From Candidatus Altimarinota bacterium (GTDB lineage Bacteria; Patescibacteriota; Gracilibacteria; UBA4473): a stretch of 25,871 nt of DNA. The stretch covers positions 1 through 25,871 of the forward strand of contig JAHDDZ010000005.1 of assembly GCA_020629095.1 (NCBI GenBank), in the 5' to 3' direction. The notes under the pieces are model-generated. The model made no database searches, was not told the origin of the DNA, and was given only the letters and a program-made list of their open reading frames with translations. Positions within the stretch are counted from its first letter, which is position 1; every line of letters starts with the position of its first letter. Shown here one piece after another: positions 1 through 8,336 of the stretch. A program made the translations under genes and the position numbers.

Positions 1-1539
1 CATAGTTGGGCGGGCATGGGAATAAAAGAAGTTTTTACGCAAAATGATCTGGAGAAAATAGCCAAAAAGAAAGCTGTCAGAGAGCGAATAGAGCAAACAA
101 AAGTACTGGTTTTAGATGAGATTTCTATGGTTTCGCGGCAGATGTTGAGTAATCTAAATACGATTCTGCAATACATCCGGATATCAAAAGAACCCTTTGG
201 TGGATTGCAAATTGTGTTGTGCGGAGATTTTTTTCAGCTGCCGCCGGTGTCGCGTGTGCGCCTGCCAAACACCGAAAAGTTTTGCTTCATGGCGCCAGTT
301 TGGGTCGAGGCACAACTGCGGGTGTGCTATTTGTCACAGCAGTTTCGCCAAGAAGACGACGACCTGGCTGACTTCCTTAATGAAATGCGCACAGGCGATC
401 TTTCAGAAGGGCGGGTGCACCAGCTGCGTGAGTGCATTGAATCGACCCACGAAGCCCCCGCAGAAGACGTGCCGATCCGGCTCTATACGCACAACGCGGA
501 CGTAGATGCAATAAATGCCAAATCACTGAAGGAATTATCTCAGCCGGCTATAACATTTCGTGGCTCTGGAAAAGGGGAAAAGCAGTTGGTTGAGTCGCTG
601 AAAAAGTCTATTTTAGCTAGAGAAATATTAGTCATAAAAGAGGGTGCACCGGTTATGTTTATTAAAAATAATCCGGAGGCGGGGTATCATAATGGGACAC
701 TTGGGGTCGTTACTGGCTTGAGCAAAGAGGGGCACCCAGTGGTGACCACGCGCGAGGGGAACGAGATAACCGTGGCACCGGTTGAGTGGCGCATCAGTGA
801 CGCCTTAGGCACCGCTGTTGCGGCCTACACGCAGGTGCCGTTACGGTTAGCATGGGCGATTACGGTGCACAAAAGCCAGGGAATGACGCTGGACAGCGCG
901 GAGGTTGATTTGTCAAAAACCTTTGAGCCAGGTCAAGGATATGTCGCGCTCTCGCGAGTGAAAGGCTGGGCGGGGCTGCGGTTGCTGGGGTGTAATAATA
1001 ATGCACTGCAGATGGATCCGCTCGTGCTGCGGGCAGATGCGCGGTTTCAAGAACTATCAGCCGAAGCTGAAGAATCCTATGAAAACGGCTTAGTAGAAGC
1101 AGTTTTTCATGATCGTGTCATAGCTCTGGGGGGCACAACTGACCCAGCGCAGATGGAGCAAAACGAAGCTGAAATGAAGTTAGCGCCGGTGGTAAAAACG
1201 AAGAAACTAAAGGTATCGACGTATTTGTTGACCCAGCGACTGGTTGAAAAAAAGAAGTCAGTGACCGAGATGGTCGCCGCGCGCAGCATGACTGAAAATA
1301 CGATTTTGAGTCACTTGGTACACCTGAAAAAAGAAAACGAGTCGATTGATTTTGAGTATTTACGGCCACCCAAAAAAGCCATGGCAGAGATGGCCATGGG
1401 CTGGGCAATGGCTCGCACAAAAGCCGCCGCAGCCGACCTGGACAAAGACGGCGAACCCAAGCTGCGGTTTGTGTTTGAGCTGCTGGAGGAAAAATATTTC
1501 TATCGTGATTTGAAACTCGCACGGCTCTTTTTGAGCTAA
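1..1539 (+). CDS. PIF1-like superfamily 1 DNA helicase, 5' end cut by window
   Basis: ATP-dependent helicase of the PIF1/RecD-like group, missing its N-terminus. The frame is open from base 1, and the first codons read HSWAG, which matches the conserved segment after the Walker A motif in PIF1 proteins. The real start and the P-loop therefore lie upstream of the window, and the ATG at 16 is internal. Counting from that ATG, visible motifs are Walker B DEIS (34-37), GDFFQLPP (70-77), an SQQFR segment (108-111), HKSQG (285-289) and GYVALSR (308-314), in the usual order. Roughly residues 395-507 form a Lys- and Ala-rich C-terminal extension that looks like an HTH_40/RecQ-C-terminal-type winged helix, probably for DNA binding. 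PIF1 helicases unwind G4 and forked DNA; the role here is inferred from family only. It ends in TAA three bases from the convergent unknown gene. Confidence 0.9.
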   Translation, partial: HSWAGMGIKEVFTQNDLEKIAKKKAVRERIEQTKVLVLDEISMVSRQMLSNLNTILQYIRISKEPFGGLQIVLCGDFFQLPPVSRVRLPNTEKFCFMAPVWVEAQLRVCYLSQQFRQEDDDLADFLNEMRTGDLSEGRVHQLRECIESTHEAPAEDVPIRLYTHNADVDAINAKSLKELSQPAITFRGSGKGEKQLVESLKKSILAREILVIKEGAPVMFIKNNPEAGYHNGTLGVVTGLSKEGHPVVTTREGNEITVAPVEWRISDALGTAVAAYTQVPLRLAWAITVHKSQGMTLDSAEVDLSKTFEPGQGYVALSRVKGWAGLRLLGCNNNALQMDPLVLRADARFQELSAEAEESYENGLVEAVFHDRVIALGGTTDPAQMEQNEAEMKLAPVVKTKKLKVSTYLLTQRLVEKKKSVTEMVAARSMTENTILSHLVHLKKENESIDFEYLRPPKKAMAEMAMGWAMARTKAAAADLDKDGEPKLRFVFELLEEKYFYRDLKLARLFLS

Positions 1540-1563
1540 ATTCTAAATTTTCGATTCTAGCTC
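1533..1563. terminator. Weak inverted repeat between convergent genes
   Basis: GAGCTA (1533-1538) and TAGCTC (1558-1563) flank an AT-rich 19-base loop that holds both stop codons of the convergent genes. A short T-run (ATTTTG) follows on the + strand. The long loop and the 6-bp stem make it a poor terminator; it is listed because no other candidate exists at this junction. Confidence 0.2.
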
Positions 1564-1854
1564 ATTTTGAATATCAAGCAAAAGTTTAATATACCTAGAG
1601 GCAGTTCTGTTTTGAATTCCACTTAACCCACAAGGAGTTAGAAGTGGAAGATTAGGGTGTTTTTTTAAGGTCTTTTCGATAAGCTTTATCAGTTTTTGAA
1701 AATCATCCAAATATTGAGTAGGAACCTGTTGAGTATTTGTGGCTAGTTGAACAATGATCTTTTTTGATTCACTAGCAAGACGTTCATTTGCAGTTCCTTC
1801 ATGAATATTTATTCGAAAAAGAATATCTGAAAGCTTGCCTAAAAAATAACTCAT
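1543..1854 (-). CDS. Hypothetical protein, 103 aa
   Basis: I do not recognise this family. The product is a soluble, mostly helical-looking small protein without signal peptide, membrane segment or obvious catalytic motif. It is Lys/Leu/Ile rich with a lysine cluster near the middle (KLIEKTLKKHP). The ATG at 1854 lies 8 bases after the TAG of the SLH protein gene and has no Shine-Dalgarno sequence, so it is probably the second gene of that transcript. The base composition is visibly more AT-rich than its neighbours, which could mean recent acquisition or simply weak constraint. That it is a real gene is suggested by its position and uninterrupted frame, not by homology. Confidence 0.55.
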   Translation of the reverse strand: MSYFLGKLSDILFRINIHEGTANERLASESKKIIVQLATNTQQVPTQYLDDFQKLIKLIEKTLKKHPNLPLLTPCGLSGIQNRTASRYIKLLLDIQNELESKI

Positions 1855-1862
1855 CTGATTTT

Positions 1863-3293
1863 CTATGGCACTTTTATCCCTTCGCGCAGGTCTTTTCGCA
1901 GTTTTACCAGACTCGGAAAGTCATAGAAAAAGTTCATTTTTTGCTGTGCCACGGTCAAGTCGCCAGTTGGTTTTGGGGCATATACAAAATGTAAAAAGCT
2001 CTCGGCCAAGTCCTCGACTGGGTTTGTGGCGGCATATTCATTAATAAATTGCGATTTATTTTCTGCATAAAAGTCACTACCAAACTCATTATCAATGTGA
2101 AAACCAGGGGCGTCGTGGTGCCAAAACCGGTGTACAAACTGGTTCAATATTGCCTCTTTGTTGGTGCAGCCCTCATCTGTAAAGTAGGTATTTGGGCAGT
2201 CTCTTCGCTCTTCTGCGGGATAGATTTGTGTGTCGTTCAGCGTCAGCACGTGGGCAAATTCGTGTATCAGCGTCTGCTGAAAATCGCGCATGTCAGCAAC
2301 TTCTTCGTCTTTTGTAAACATATCTGCCCAGATGTTTACAGCCAGCACCCACTGCTCGTTGGTTTCGCCCAATGGGCTTACAAATGCGAGCGTGTCGTCT
2401 TCACCTTCATAGATGAGCAGTTGGGCGATATTTGTGCGGTATTGGGCTGGAACCAGGTTGATAAAGGCGCCCCAGATCATCTCATCTGCGGGGTAGGTTT
2501 CACCATCGATTAAGTTGATTTCATCATCTACAATACCATAGAGCGTTCCCTCTGGCAGGTCATTTTCGTGGCTCCAGTGGTCATGTTCGCTATCAGTTAG
2601 CGCATCTGAATAATCATCCTCATCGGCATATTCTTCGATGATATAGCACATTTTGTCATCTGCGTCATATTCCTCATCTGCATAGCAATCCTCTGGCAGC
2701 ATTTTGCCAAACCCAAACTCGTCAGCAAACATAGTTGTTTCAATGACATAAATCATCTCCGCCATTTCTCCGCGAGTGAGTAAATCTTCTGGGGCAATCT
2801 CCCAGCGGGGTCGAGCGCCCATGCCGTCAATTCGCATGAAATATTGCCCATACCATTCATAGTGATCGTAGTTAATACCGCGCAGCGGCAGGTCATATAT
2901 ACCTGAAAGAATCTTTGCGGCCTCGGCATAATTCACCGGGTTTGCCGGCCGAAATGTGCCATCGGGGTACCCCGAAACAATGCCGCGCCCAGTTGCTTCT
3001 GCGATGTAGGTAGAGTACCACTCATTGTCCAGCACATCTGCATAAGTAAAACTGATGGGCTCGTGCATGCTGCTGCGCTTTTCAAACTCGGCCTCAAGCG
3101 CAATTTTGACAAACTCCGCTCGGTTTATTGTTTGGTCGGGCTTATAGGTTCCATCAGGGTACCCGTCCACTAACCCCTCGTCATAGGCATATTCGATAGC
3201 ATCAGCGTGTGGGTGGCTTGCCGCAATGTCAGAAAACTGCCCCAGTGCGATAAAAGGCATAAGGAAACCGAAAACAGAGAGAATATATTTCAT
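1863..3293 (-). CDS. Secreted SLH-domain protein with HExxH metallopeptidase-like region
   Basis: The 476-residue product begins with a short hydrophobic signal sequence (residues 1-18). Two clear S-layer homology domains follow (about 19-62 and 83-128, each with the GYPDGT signature) and a degenerate third (about 145-183). SLH triplets normally bind pyruvylated wall polymers, so the protein should sit on the cell surface. An acidic linker (about 200-245) leads to a C-terminal domain with HEFAH at 344-348, a zincin HExxH motif. It also has an EDLAE segment at 427-431 that could supply the third, glutamate, zinc ligand. Peptidase activity is inferred, the substrate is unknown, and several Cys (203, 216, 366, 376) could form disulfides. 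The start at 3293 is fixed by a promoter whose -10 ends 6 bases before the ATG. The 103-aa unknown gene follows in the same direction. Confidence 0.85.
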   Translation of the reverse strand: MKYILSVFGFLMPFIALGQFSDIAASHPHADAIEYAYDEGLVDGYPDGTYKPDQTINRAEFVKIALEAEFEKRSSMHEPISFTYADVLDNEWYSTYIAEATGRGIVSGYPDGTFRPANPVNYAEAAKILSGIYDLPLRGINYDHYEWYGQYFMRIDGMGARPRWEIAPEDLLTRGEMAEMIYVIETTMFADEFGFGKMLPEDCYADEEYDADDKMCYIIEEYADEDDYSDALTDSEHDHWSHENDLPEGTLYGIVDDEINLIDGETYPADEMIWGAFINLVPAQYRTNIAQLLIYEGEDDTLAFVSPLGETNEQWVLAVNIWADMFTKDEEVADMRDFQQTLIHEFAHVLTLNDTQIYPAEERRDCPNTYFTDEGCTNKEAILNQFVHRFWHHDAPGFHIDNEFGSDFYAENKSQFINEYAATNPVEDLAESFLHFVYAPKPTGDLTVAQQKMNFFYDFPSLVKLRKDLREGIKVP

Positions 3294-3299
3294 GATATG

Positions 3300-3327
3300 A
3301 GTATACGCACCAGTCCACTTTTGTCAG
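3300..3327 (-). promoter_or_regulatory. Promoter of the SLH-protein gene, leaderless type
   Basis: On the minus strand CTGACA (3322-3327) and TATACT (3300-3305) are separated by 16 bases. Only six bases lie between the -10 box and the ATG at 3293, so the transcript should begin at or next to the start codon. Confidence 0.55.
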
Positions 3328-3334
3328 GCACATT

Positions 3335-4045
3335 CTAGAACTCTCCCCTCAAAAACTGCTTTCTTTTTGGTTCTTCCATCCGCTCAATAGCATATCGCAA
3401 TGTGGTTCGTGGCACTTGCACGTAGTGCTTTTTAAGGAAGTTCTCGACAGCGTTTGAGTCCACTTTCCAAGCTTCGCGCAGTATCCATCCAACAGCTTTG
3501 TGCATCAGGTCTTCGCTGTCACCAAGCAGCTTTTTGGCCAGTCGCAAGGGTGTTTTTGTGTCCCCATTTCTGATCAAAATCCAGTTTGCGACCATGGCAA
3601 TTCGCCGGTCCCACATCACTTCTGACGCTGCTAATTCGTCTAGAAGAGAGGCTGGTTTTATGCCATCTAAAATGGCCTGCCCCAGCACATAATGCGCTGA
3701 GCAGTCGACCAAATCCCAGTTGTTGACGCGGTGCTTATGCGCTAAATAAAAGTCGACAATCCTCTTTCTTTCAGATGGTTTTGCCTTTGCATTTATCACC
3801 AAAACAATCAGCCCACACAGCCGCACTTCATGGATTTCATGCTCGAGCAAAAGGCTGATTTCAGCATATGGCAGATCAGAAAATTGCGCTGCTACAGCGC
3901 GTATTTGCGGCATCCGCACGCCCATAAATACGTCGCCTTCGCTATAGGATCCCTTTCCTGTTTTGAAAAAATATTCGTTTGCGATGCATCGTTTTTCGGT
4001 GGCGTGGTCAGCAAGGGATGAAATAACTGCTCCAGCACAACTCAT
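3335..4045 (-). CDS. alkD: AlkD-family DNA alkylation repair glycosylase
   Basis: HEAT-like-repeat DNA glycosylase that in characterised relatives removes N3- and N7-alkylated purines from DNA. The 236-residue length is typical. The NNWDLVD segment puts Trp110 and Asp114 where Bacillus cereus AlkD has Trp109 and Asp113. Arg147/Arg148 (MWDRR) and Trp187 (HKAVGW) match the Arg148 and Trp187 of that enzyme, so the known base-contacting and catalytic residues appear conserved. The ATG follows the purA stop with no gap (TAG then ATG), suggesting co-transcription and translational coupling; there is no Shine-Dalgarno sequence. The pairing with purA has no obvious metabolic logic and may reflect compact packing. 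An additional start downstream cannot be excluded, but the family homology begins near the N-terminus. Confidence 0.88.
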   Translation of the reverse strand: MSCAGAVISSLADHATEKRCIANEYFFKTGKGSYSEGDVFMGVRMPQIRAVAAQFSDLPYAEISLLLEHEIHEVRLCGLIVLVINAKAKPSERKRIVDFYLAHKHRVNNWDLVDCSAHYVLGQAILDGIKPASLLDELAASEVMWDRRIAMVANWILIRNGDTKTPLRLAKKLLGDSEDLMHKAVGWILREAWKVDSNAVENFLKKHYVQVPRTTLRYAIERMEEPKRKQFLRGEF

Positions 4046-5482
4046 CTATGCGTTCTCTTTCGGGATGTATTGGCTGCGGTTTGGTCCCACAGAAACCCCG
4101 CGCACAGCACAATTTGTCTTTTGCTCGATCAGCCCAATCAGCGACTGCAGAGTTTCTGGTAGGTTTGAAAACTCCTTTACCTCGCCCACATCTTGGCTAA
4201 ACCCGCTCACGGTTTCATATCCTGGTTCAACTCGGCCATAGGCATTTGTGGCGCCTGGAACATAGTCAATTTCTTTTCCGTCGAGCATATATTTCGTTAC
4301 TAGTGGAATGTCGCCACCGGCCGTATCAACATAATGCAGAAGTAAATCGCACTTTGTCAGCACAATTTCATCGATGCCGTTGACTGCAATTGCGTACCCC
4401 AGCTGCACCAAATCAAGGTGCCCAACGCGCCGTGGTCGGCCAGTCACTGTGCCATATTCGCGCGAGTAAATCCGAAACGCTTGCCCCATTTCAAAGGCAA
4501 AATCTGACCCAATCAGCGCCGCTGGGTCGAGTGTTTTTTCGTTGTCTCGGTTATAAACTGGCACGCCCGCAGCATCTATTTTCATACAATATTGCTCAGA
4601 CTCGGTGCCTCCCATCTCTGATGTAAAGGGCCCATATCCGACCCGCGACATGACGGCCTTGGCGACGCCGATTGTCTTGCGGTGGTACTTGGGCGGCAGG
4701 TCGCCCCCAGAGTATGCCGCAGCGGCATTGGTCGGGCTTGAAGTCACATACGGCACAGAGCCTTTGTTGACATCAAGCATAAATGACTGCGCCCCCTCAA
4801 AAAGGATTTTTGCACCCGCTTCGCATCGTTTTTGAAGGAAAAGCGTGTCCATTTCAATATACTCTTTTACCTCATCAAAAGAGGTTTTAAGTGCCTTAAT
4901 TTTTGCGTCAATATCAATCTCAAGCCCATGGTCAGCAAACCGATATTGCGCTGCGGCCTGATAATAATTTTGCTTTATTGCCTCAAGGAACTTTTCTGGT
5001 GCGTCGAGCACATCGCCTAGCCGAATGTTAGTGATTTGGTTTTCGTGCATCCGGATGGCTCTGTCGGCATATGCTGGTCCAATTCCGTTTTTGGTTGTGC
5101 CGATTGTTCCCCCAATAATTGCATCAATAATCTTATGGTGCGGTTGCACTAGACCCGCTTGAGACGAGAACTTTAGCCGCCCAGAAAGGATAATTCCATG
5201 CCCTTTAATAGTGTCCGTTTCTTCTTTTAATTGCTCTACGTCAATGACGCAACCAGACCCGACATAGAGGATTTTATCAGGGTACAGCACCGCGGAGGGA
5301 ACCTGCCGCAGTGCCAGCCGAATGCCCTGCGCCTCGACTGTGTGGCCGGCGTTTGAACCGCCATTAAAACGGGCAATGATGTCATATGCCGCTGCCATGT
5401 CGTCTATCACCCGCGCCTTGCCCTCATCACCATATTGCGTACCAATAACGACATCAGCGTATCCAGGCGTAGGAGTATTCAT
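4046..5482 (-). CDS. purA: Adenylosuccinate synthetase
   Basis: Joins IMP and aspartate with GTP to make adenylosuccinate, the first committed step to AMP. From the chosen ATG (478 aa), the signature GTQYGDEGKAR is at 14-24 with Asp19 as catalytic base. The usual GKGK reads GKAR. The NAGHT motif supplies the second catalytic His. The C-terminal half carries the typical TVTGRPRRVGHLDL stretch that binds GTP/aspartate. The length is above the usual 425-450 residues, from modest internal insertions. The frame stays open further upstream to a TTG at 5602, but that would overlap the neighbouring gene and precede the promoter, so 5482 is preferred. The gene is followed without gap by the alkD-like gene. 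With purH in the same window it indicates purine nucleotide synthesis from AICAR onward. Confidence 0.95.
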   Translation of the reverse strand: MNTPTPGYADVVIGTQYGDEGKARVIDDMAAAYDIIARFNGGSNAGHTVEAQGIRLALRQVPSAVLYPDKILYVGSGCVIDVEQLKEETDTIKGHGIILSGRLKFSSQAGLVQPHHKIIDAIIGGTIGTTKNGIGPAYADRAIRMHENQITNIRLGDVLDAPEKFLEAIKQNYYQAAAQYRFADHGLEIDIDAKIKALKTSFDEVKEYIEMDTLFLQKRCEAGAKILFEGAQSFMLDVNKGSVPYVTSSPTNAAAAYSGGDLPPKYHRKTIGVAKAVMSRVGYGPFTSEMGGTESEQYCMKIDAAGVPVYNRDNEKTLDPAALIGSDFAFEMGQAFRIYSREYGTVTGRPRRVGHLDLVQLGYAIAVNGIDEIVLTKCDLLLHYVDTAGGDIPLVTKYMLDGKEIDYVPGATNAYGRVEPGYETVSGFSQDVGEVKEFSNLPETLQSLIGLIEQKTNCAVRGVSVGPNRSQYIPKENA

Positions 5483-5508
5483 TTCTGTGGGGATTGATTT
5501 CAAAACAG

Positions 5509-5529
5509 GCACATTAAAGCACATTGTGC
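5509..5529. promoter_or_regulatory. Possible operator at the purA promoter
   Basis: GCACATT occurs twice (5509-5515 and 5519-5525), offset by exactly 10 bases. The second copy extends to the palindrome GCACA-T-TGTGC (5519-5529). The block covers the -10 box of purA. The geometry, same face of the helix, is what a repressor site would show; the binder is unknown. Confidence 0.3.
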
Positions 5530-5541
5530 GGTGAAACACAA
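5513..5541 (-). promoter_or_regulatory. Promoter of purA
   Basis: TTGTGT (5536-5541 on the minus strand) and TTTAAT (5513-5518) are separated by 17 bases. Transcription would start near 5506, giving a leader of about 24 bases without a Shine-Dalgarno sequence. The promoter lies downstream of an alternative ATG at 5524, which supports 5482 as the purA start. Confidence 0.45.
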
Positions 5542-5558
5542 CGAAAAAGAATAGAAAA

Positions 5559-8174
5559 TTATGCTTGTCTGCGAAGCAGCAAGAAGATGCCAGCACCCGC
5601 AATAAGCCCTAAGATAAGCGGCATATTTGGCTGTGGGATCTGATTATCGCCCGTTGTGGCCAACTCCTCTGGTAGTGGTGGCTGCGGCGGAATTACATTA
5701 CACCCAACAAAGCCCTCAGTATACTCAGTGGTCGATTTGATCCCAGCGCGGTTGAGTGCTGTGACCCCAAACGTATAGGTTTCGCCAGTTGTGAGGCCTT
5801 CGACATACCACCGCGTCCGAGCATCTGGTGTAGTGTTTGCGCCGGTCAAAGAGCGAATATCTGTGCCAAATTGCACGGTATATTTCTCAATTCCGGCCAT
5901 GGAAATAGATGGTGACCATGTGACCCAAACGCGCGTGTCATCGCCCACAAAACACTCCGTAGACAAGTTTCCAACAGGGCTCGGGTCTTCGGTGGTTTCG
6001 ATAAATGGCTTGTCGATGGTTGGCCTCAGCGGCGAATCATCAGTGCTGTTGTCGGCTCCATCTCCGTCACTGTCGTTGATGGAGTCCAGCTTGTCAGATC
6101 CTTTCTCGAGCCAGTCGGGCACACCGTCGCCGTCACTGTCGTTTATCTTATCAGCATCCAGCTCCGCTGGCACACCCAGCAATCCACCCCAGTTCAGCAC
6201 TTGTGGCTCTATGCGTTTGGTGTCTGCATTGGGTGGGTCAAGTGGGTCAAGTGGGTCGGTCTTCAAAAAGAGTAACTCGACACCGTCTGTCAGGCCGTCG
6301 CTGTCGCTGTCTGGGCGCAGTGGGTCTGTTCCCCAAGCGGGCTCATCTGTGTCGGCGATTCCGTCTGCGTCAACGTCACGCGGGGTGTCGTTTCGGTTCT
6401 CGATGCTATCGGGAATATCATTTTCGTTGTCATCTTTCCATTCATCTTTATTGGGCAAACCGTCGCCGTCGCTGTCGTTTTCTGGGTGAAACGGATCACC
6501 GCCATCTCGTCCGTCTGAGGGCACTGGAAGGGTTATGACATCAACGCCAGCATCAGTTTCGCCGTCTGTGCCGGTGCACTCTTTCACGTGAATGGTCGCG
6601 GCATTTGCCTGGTCAAGACTGTTTCCAGTTAGGTCATAAATGCTACAGTCCATGGCGTAATCACCCATTTCAAGTGGCGCTGTGTAACTTCCTACAAACT
6701 CATCGGCTTCTTGGGTGTGCTCATTTGGAATGTCTCGGAAGATACATCGCGCTGCCGACAGTGGTTCGCTGGCACCCAGCGCAATCGTAAAGGAATCGCC
6801 TGGGCAGAGCTCATATCCGGGCTGCACCGTCACTGCCATATTGACAGGCGCCTGTCGGTCGATCCGTATTTGGACAACATTACTCACGACACTCAGGTTT
6901 TGCTCGCAAGCTGCCTGCAGCGCATAAAGCCCATCTTCCAGCGGGTCTGTCTGGAACTGATATGATCCGTCTGCGTTGGTATCAAGACCCGTCACCAGTA
7001 GGCTATCATTGGCTAAGATCCGCACCTGCGGGCAGTTGCTCGAACTCCCCTTAATGATCGGTCGCCGTGTTTTATACGTTCCCTCAACTGGGTTCACAAT
7101 CCGCACTGCTCGGTCTGCGCCATTGCCGTTGTCAATTGGCTCCACCGTGCCACCACGCGCGGTCACATCCGTTATCATATTTCCCTGTATCCGAAAGTCA
7201 TTGAGGTCACTTACAGTGACTTCGTGGTCGCCAGTAGTATTAAACGTGAGCGCCAGAGAGAAGTCATGTACGCCCTGATCTGTCGCCGAAAAGGTGTAGT
7301 CTGCGGGCAGACTCGCGTTGATGTCGGTGCTATCAAACCGCACCTCTCCTGCGTAGTCTGTGACGACGTCGCCGTTGACGTCTCGGGCACTAACGGTCAC
7401 ATTGACCGACTCGCCGGCTTGCGCGGTGGTTGGCCCTACAACCTGCAGGTATGACACATCTGGGCTGGCCAAATCATCTTCAAACAACTGTGCCCGCAAA
7501 AATGAACCCAGACTGGCGGTGTCTGGCGCGCCTGCGTTGGCGATGCCATTTTGCCCCACATGCCACACAATGCTCGGGCGAGCGTGCAGCACGACGCCAT
7601 TGCTAATCACGCTATAAGTACTGACCCCTGGCGTTTGTGAGCGCACCTGCGCGGTGGCTTGACCAGCGCTGTTGGTGCGCGGCGATGCCGTTATTGCGTC
7701 TTCGTTTCGAGAGCTGATGAACTGCAATGGGGCATTTGCCACTGGGTTGCCATAGGCATCAGACAGGGTGGCTGTCACCATGACCGAGCTGCCGTCGGCT
7801 ATGGCGGAGTCTGCCGTGGTCGTGACCGCTGACCGATAAGCCGAAATGGTCGCGCTTGAAACGACAAAGTCAGTCTCTGGGCTGTCGCCAACTGACCGAA
7901 AAACCCCGGCAGTATACGTTCCAGACTGCTCTAAATGCATTCCATAGATTTCTGTTTCAACTACCCCAGCGCTGTCAGCCTGCACCGGAAACGACACGAC
8001 TGTGCCATCTGGGCGGATAATATCGAGCAAAGTTGACTCGTCTGCCGTCAGTCCAGAAACGCGCACGCTGGTCGCCTGGCCGGTTGAGGGCGATGCAACA
8101 GAGATCCAGGCCTCTGCCAGCGTCAGGCTGGGAAGCAAGCAAATCAGTGCTAAAAGTCGCAAAAAGCGCATCAT
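5559..8174 (-). CDS. Large secreted surface protein: Big/Ig-like, thrombospondin-3, fibronectin III, LPXTG-like anchor
   Basis: The 871-residue product has a signal peptide (1-20, cleavage likely near SLTLA/E). A Big_1/invasin-like Ig domain follows (about 108-200; ADGSS, DAYGNPV and TNSAGQA motifs), then a second Big-like domain (about 240-340) and Ig-like modules (about 355-535). Next come Asp-rich thrombospondin type 3-like calcium-binding repeats (about 565-712, several DSDGDG motifs) and a fibronectin III-like domain (about 730-826). The end is a Pro-rich linker, LATTG (838-842), a hydrophobic helix (851-867) and RRQ, which has the layout of a sortase sorting signal with Ala in place of Pro. 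The protein is probably displayed on the envelope for adhesion; the ligand is unknown. No enzyme domain is seen. ATGs at 8174 and 8171 both fit, and the promoter favours 8174. Confidence 0.88.
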   Translation of the reverse strand: MMRFLRLLALICLLPSLTLAEAWISVASPSTGQATSVRVSGLTADESTLLDIIRPDGTVVSFPVQADSAGVVETEIYGMHLEQSGTYTAGVFRSVGDSPETDFVVSSATISAYRSAVTTTADSAIADGSSVMVTATLSDAYGNPVANAPLQFISSRNEDAITASPRTNSAGQATAQVRSQTPGVSTYSVISNGVVLHARPSIVWHVGQNGIANAGAPDTASLGSFLRAQLFEDDLASPDVSYLQVVGPTTAQAGESVNVTVSARDVNGDVVTDYAGEVRFDSTDINASLPADYTFSATDQGVHDFSLALTFNTTGDHEVTVSDLNDFRIQGNMITDVTARGGTVEPIDNGNGADRAVRIVNPVEGTYKTRRPIIKGSSSNCPQVRILANDSLLVTGLDTNADGSYQFQTDPLEDGLYALQAACEQNLSVVSNVVQIRIDRQAPVNMAVTVQPGYELCPGDSFTIALGASEPLSAARCIFRDIPNEHTQEADEFVGSYTAPLEMGDYAMDCSIYDLTGNSLDQANAATIHVKECTGTDGETDAGVDVITLPVPSDGRDGGDPFHPENDSDGDGLPNKDEWKDDNENDIPDSIENRNDTPRDVDADGIADTDEPAWGTDPLRPDSDSDGLTDGVELLFLKTDPLDPLDPPNADTKRIEPQVLNWGGLLGVPAELDADKINDSDGDGVPDWLEKGSDKLDSINDSDGDGADNSTDDSPLRPTIDKPFIETTEDPSPVGNLSTECFVGDDTRVWVTWSPSISMAGIEKYTVQFGTDIRSLTGANTTPDARTRWYVEGLTTGETYTFGVTALNRAGIKSTTEYTEGFVGCNVIPPQPPLPEELATTGDNQIPQPNMPLILGLIAGAGIFLLLRRQA
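6039..6482 (-). repeat. Thrombospondin type 3-like Ca-binding repeats within the surface protein
   Basis: This coding stretch specifies repeated DxDxDG loops (for example at residues 567-572, 601-605, 622-627, 679-684 and 701-706 of the surface protein), separated by short E/W-containing spacers. Such loops bind calcium in thrombospondin and OmpA-type proteins and form a stiff linker. Confidence 0.75.
6233..6259. repeat. Three tandem 9-base units coding for DPL repeats
   Basis: The unit GTGGGTCAA occurs twice exactly, followed by GTGGGTCGG. On the minus strand it encodes DPxDPxDP near residues 640-647 of the surface protein. In-frame slippage here would change linker length without breaking the gene. 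Confidence 0.7.
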
Positions 8175-8181
8175 CTGGTTT

Positions 8182-8210
8182 ATTATACCATACCCACTCT
8201 AGAAAAACAA
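8182..8210 (-). promoter_or_regulatory. Promoter of the large surface-protein gene, leaderless type
   Basis: On the minus strand TTGTTT (8205-8210) and a perfect TATAAT (8182-8187) are 17 bases apart. Seven bases separate the -10 from the ATG at 8174, so the first transcribed base should coincide with the start codon. Confidence 0.6.
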
Positions 8211-8237
8211 AGCCTCGACTGGGGCATTCTGGCTTTG
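8201..8237 (-). terminator. Second terminator-like hairpin downstream of mscL
   Basis: On the minus strand CAAAGCC (8231-8237) pairs with GGCTTTG (8208-8214) across a 16-base loop, followed by TTTTTCT (8201-8207). It lies beyond the main mscL terminator and just upstream of the surface-protein gene, whose -35 box it overlaps. It may stop readthrough into that gene. Confidence 0.4.
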
Positions 8238-8290
8238 AGGCAAAACAGTCTGCAGGGTGCCCGCTATGGCATCTTTTGAGGTTCTATAAC

Positions 8291-8315
8291 AAAAAGCCCC
8301 TTGATGGGGCTTTTC
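8291..8315 (-). terminator. Intrinsic terminator of mscL
   Basis: AAAAGCCCC (8292-8300) pairs with GGGGCTTTT (8306-8314) around a 5-base loop. Read on the minus strand, the stem ends in a T-run, as expected for the mscL transcript that stops at 8337. Confidence 0.8.
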
Positions 8316-8336
8316 TGTAGTCTAGAAAATAAGAAA

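Noticed and set aside
5483..5602. Upstream extension of purA to a TTG at 5602 or an ATG at 5524
   Set aside because: It would overlap the surface-protein gene and lie upstream of the predicted promoter. Family homology begins after the ATG at 5482.
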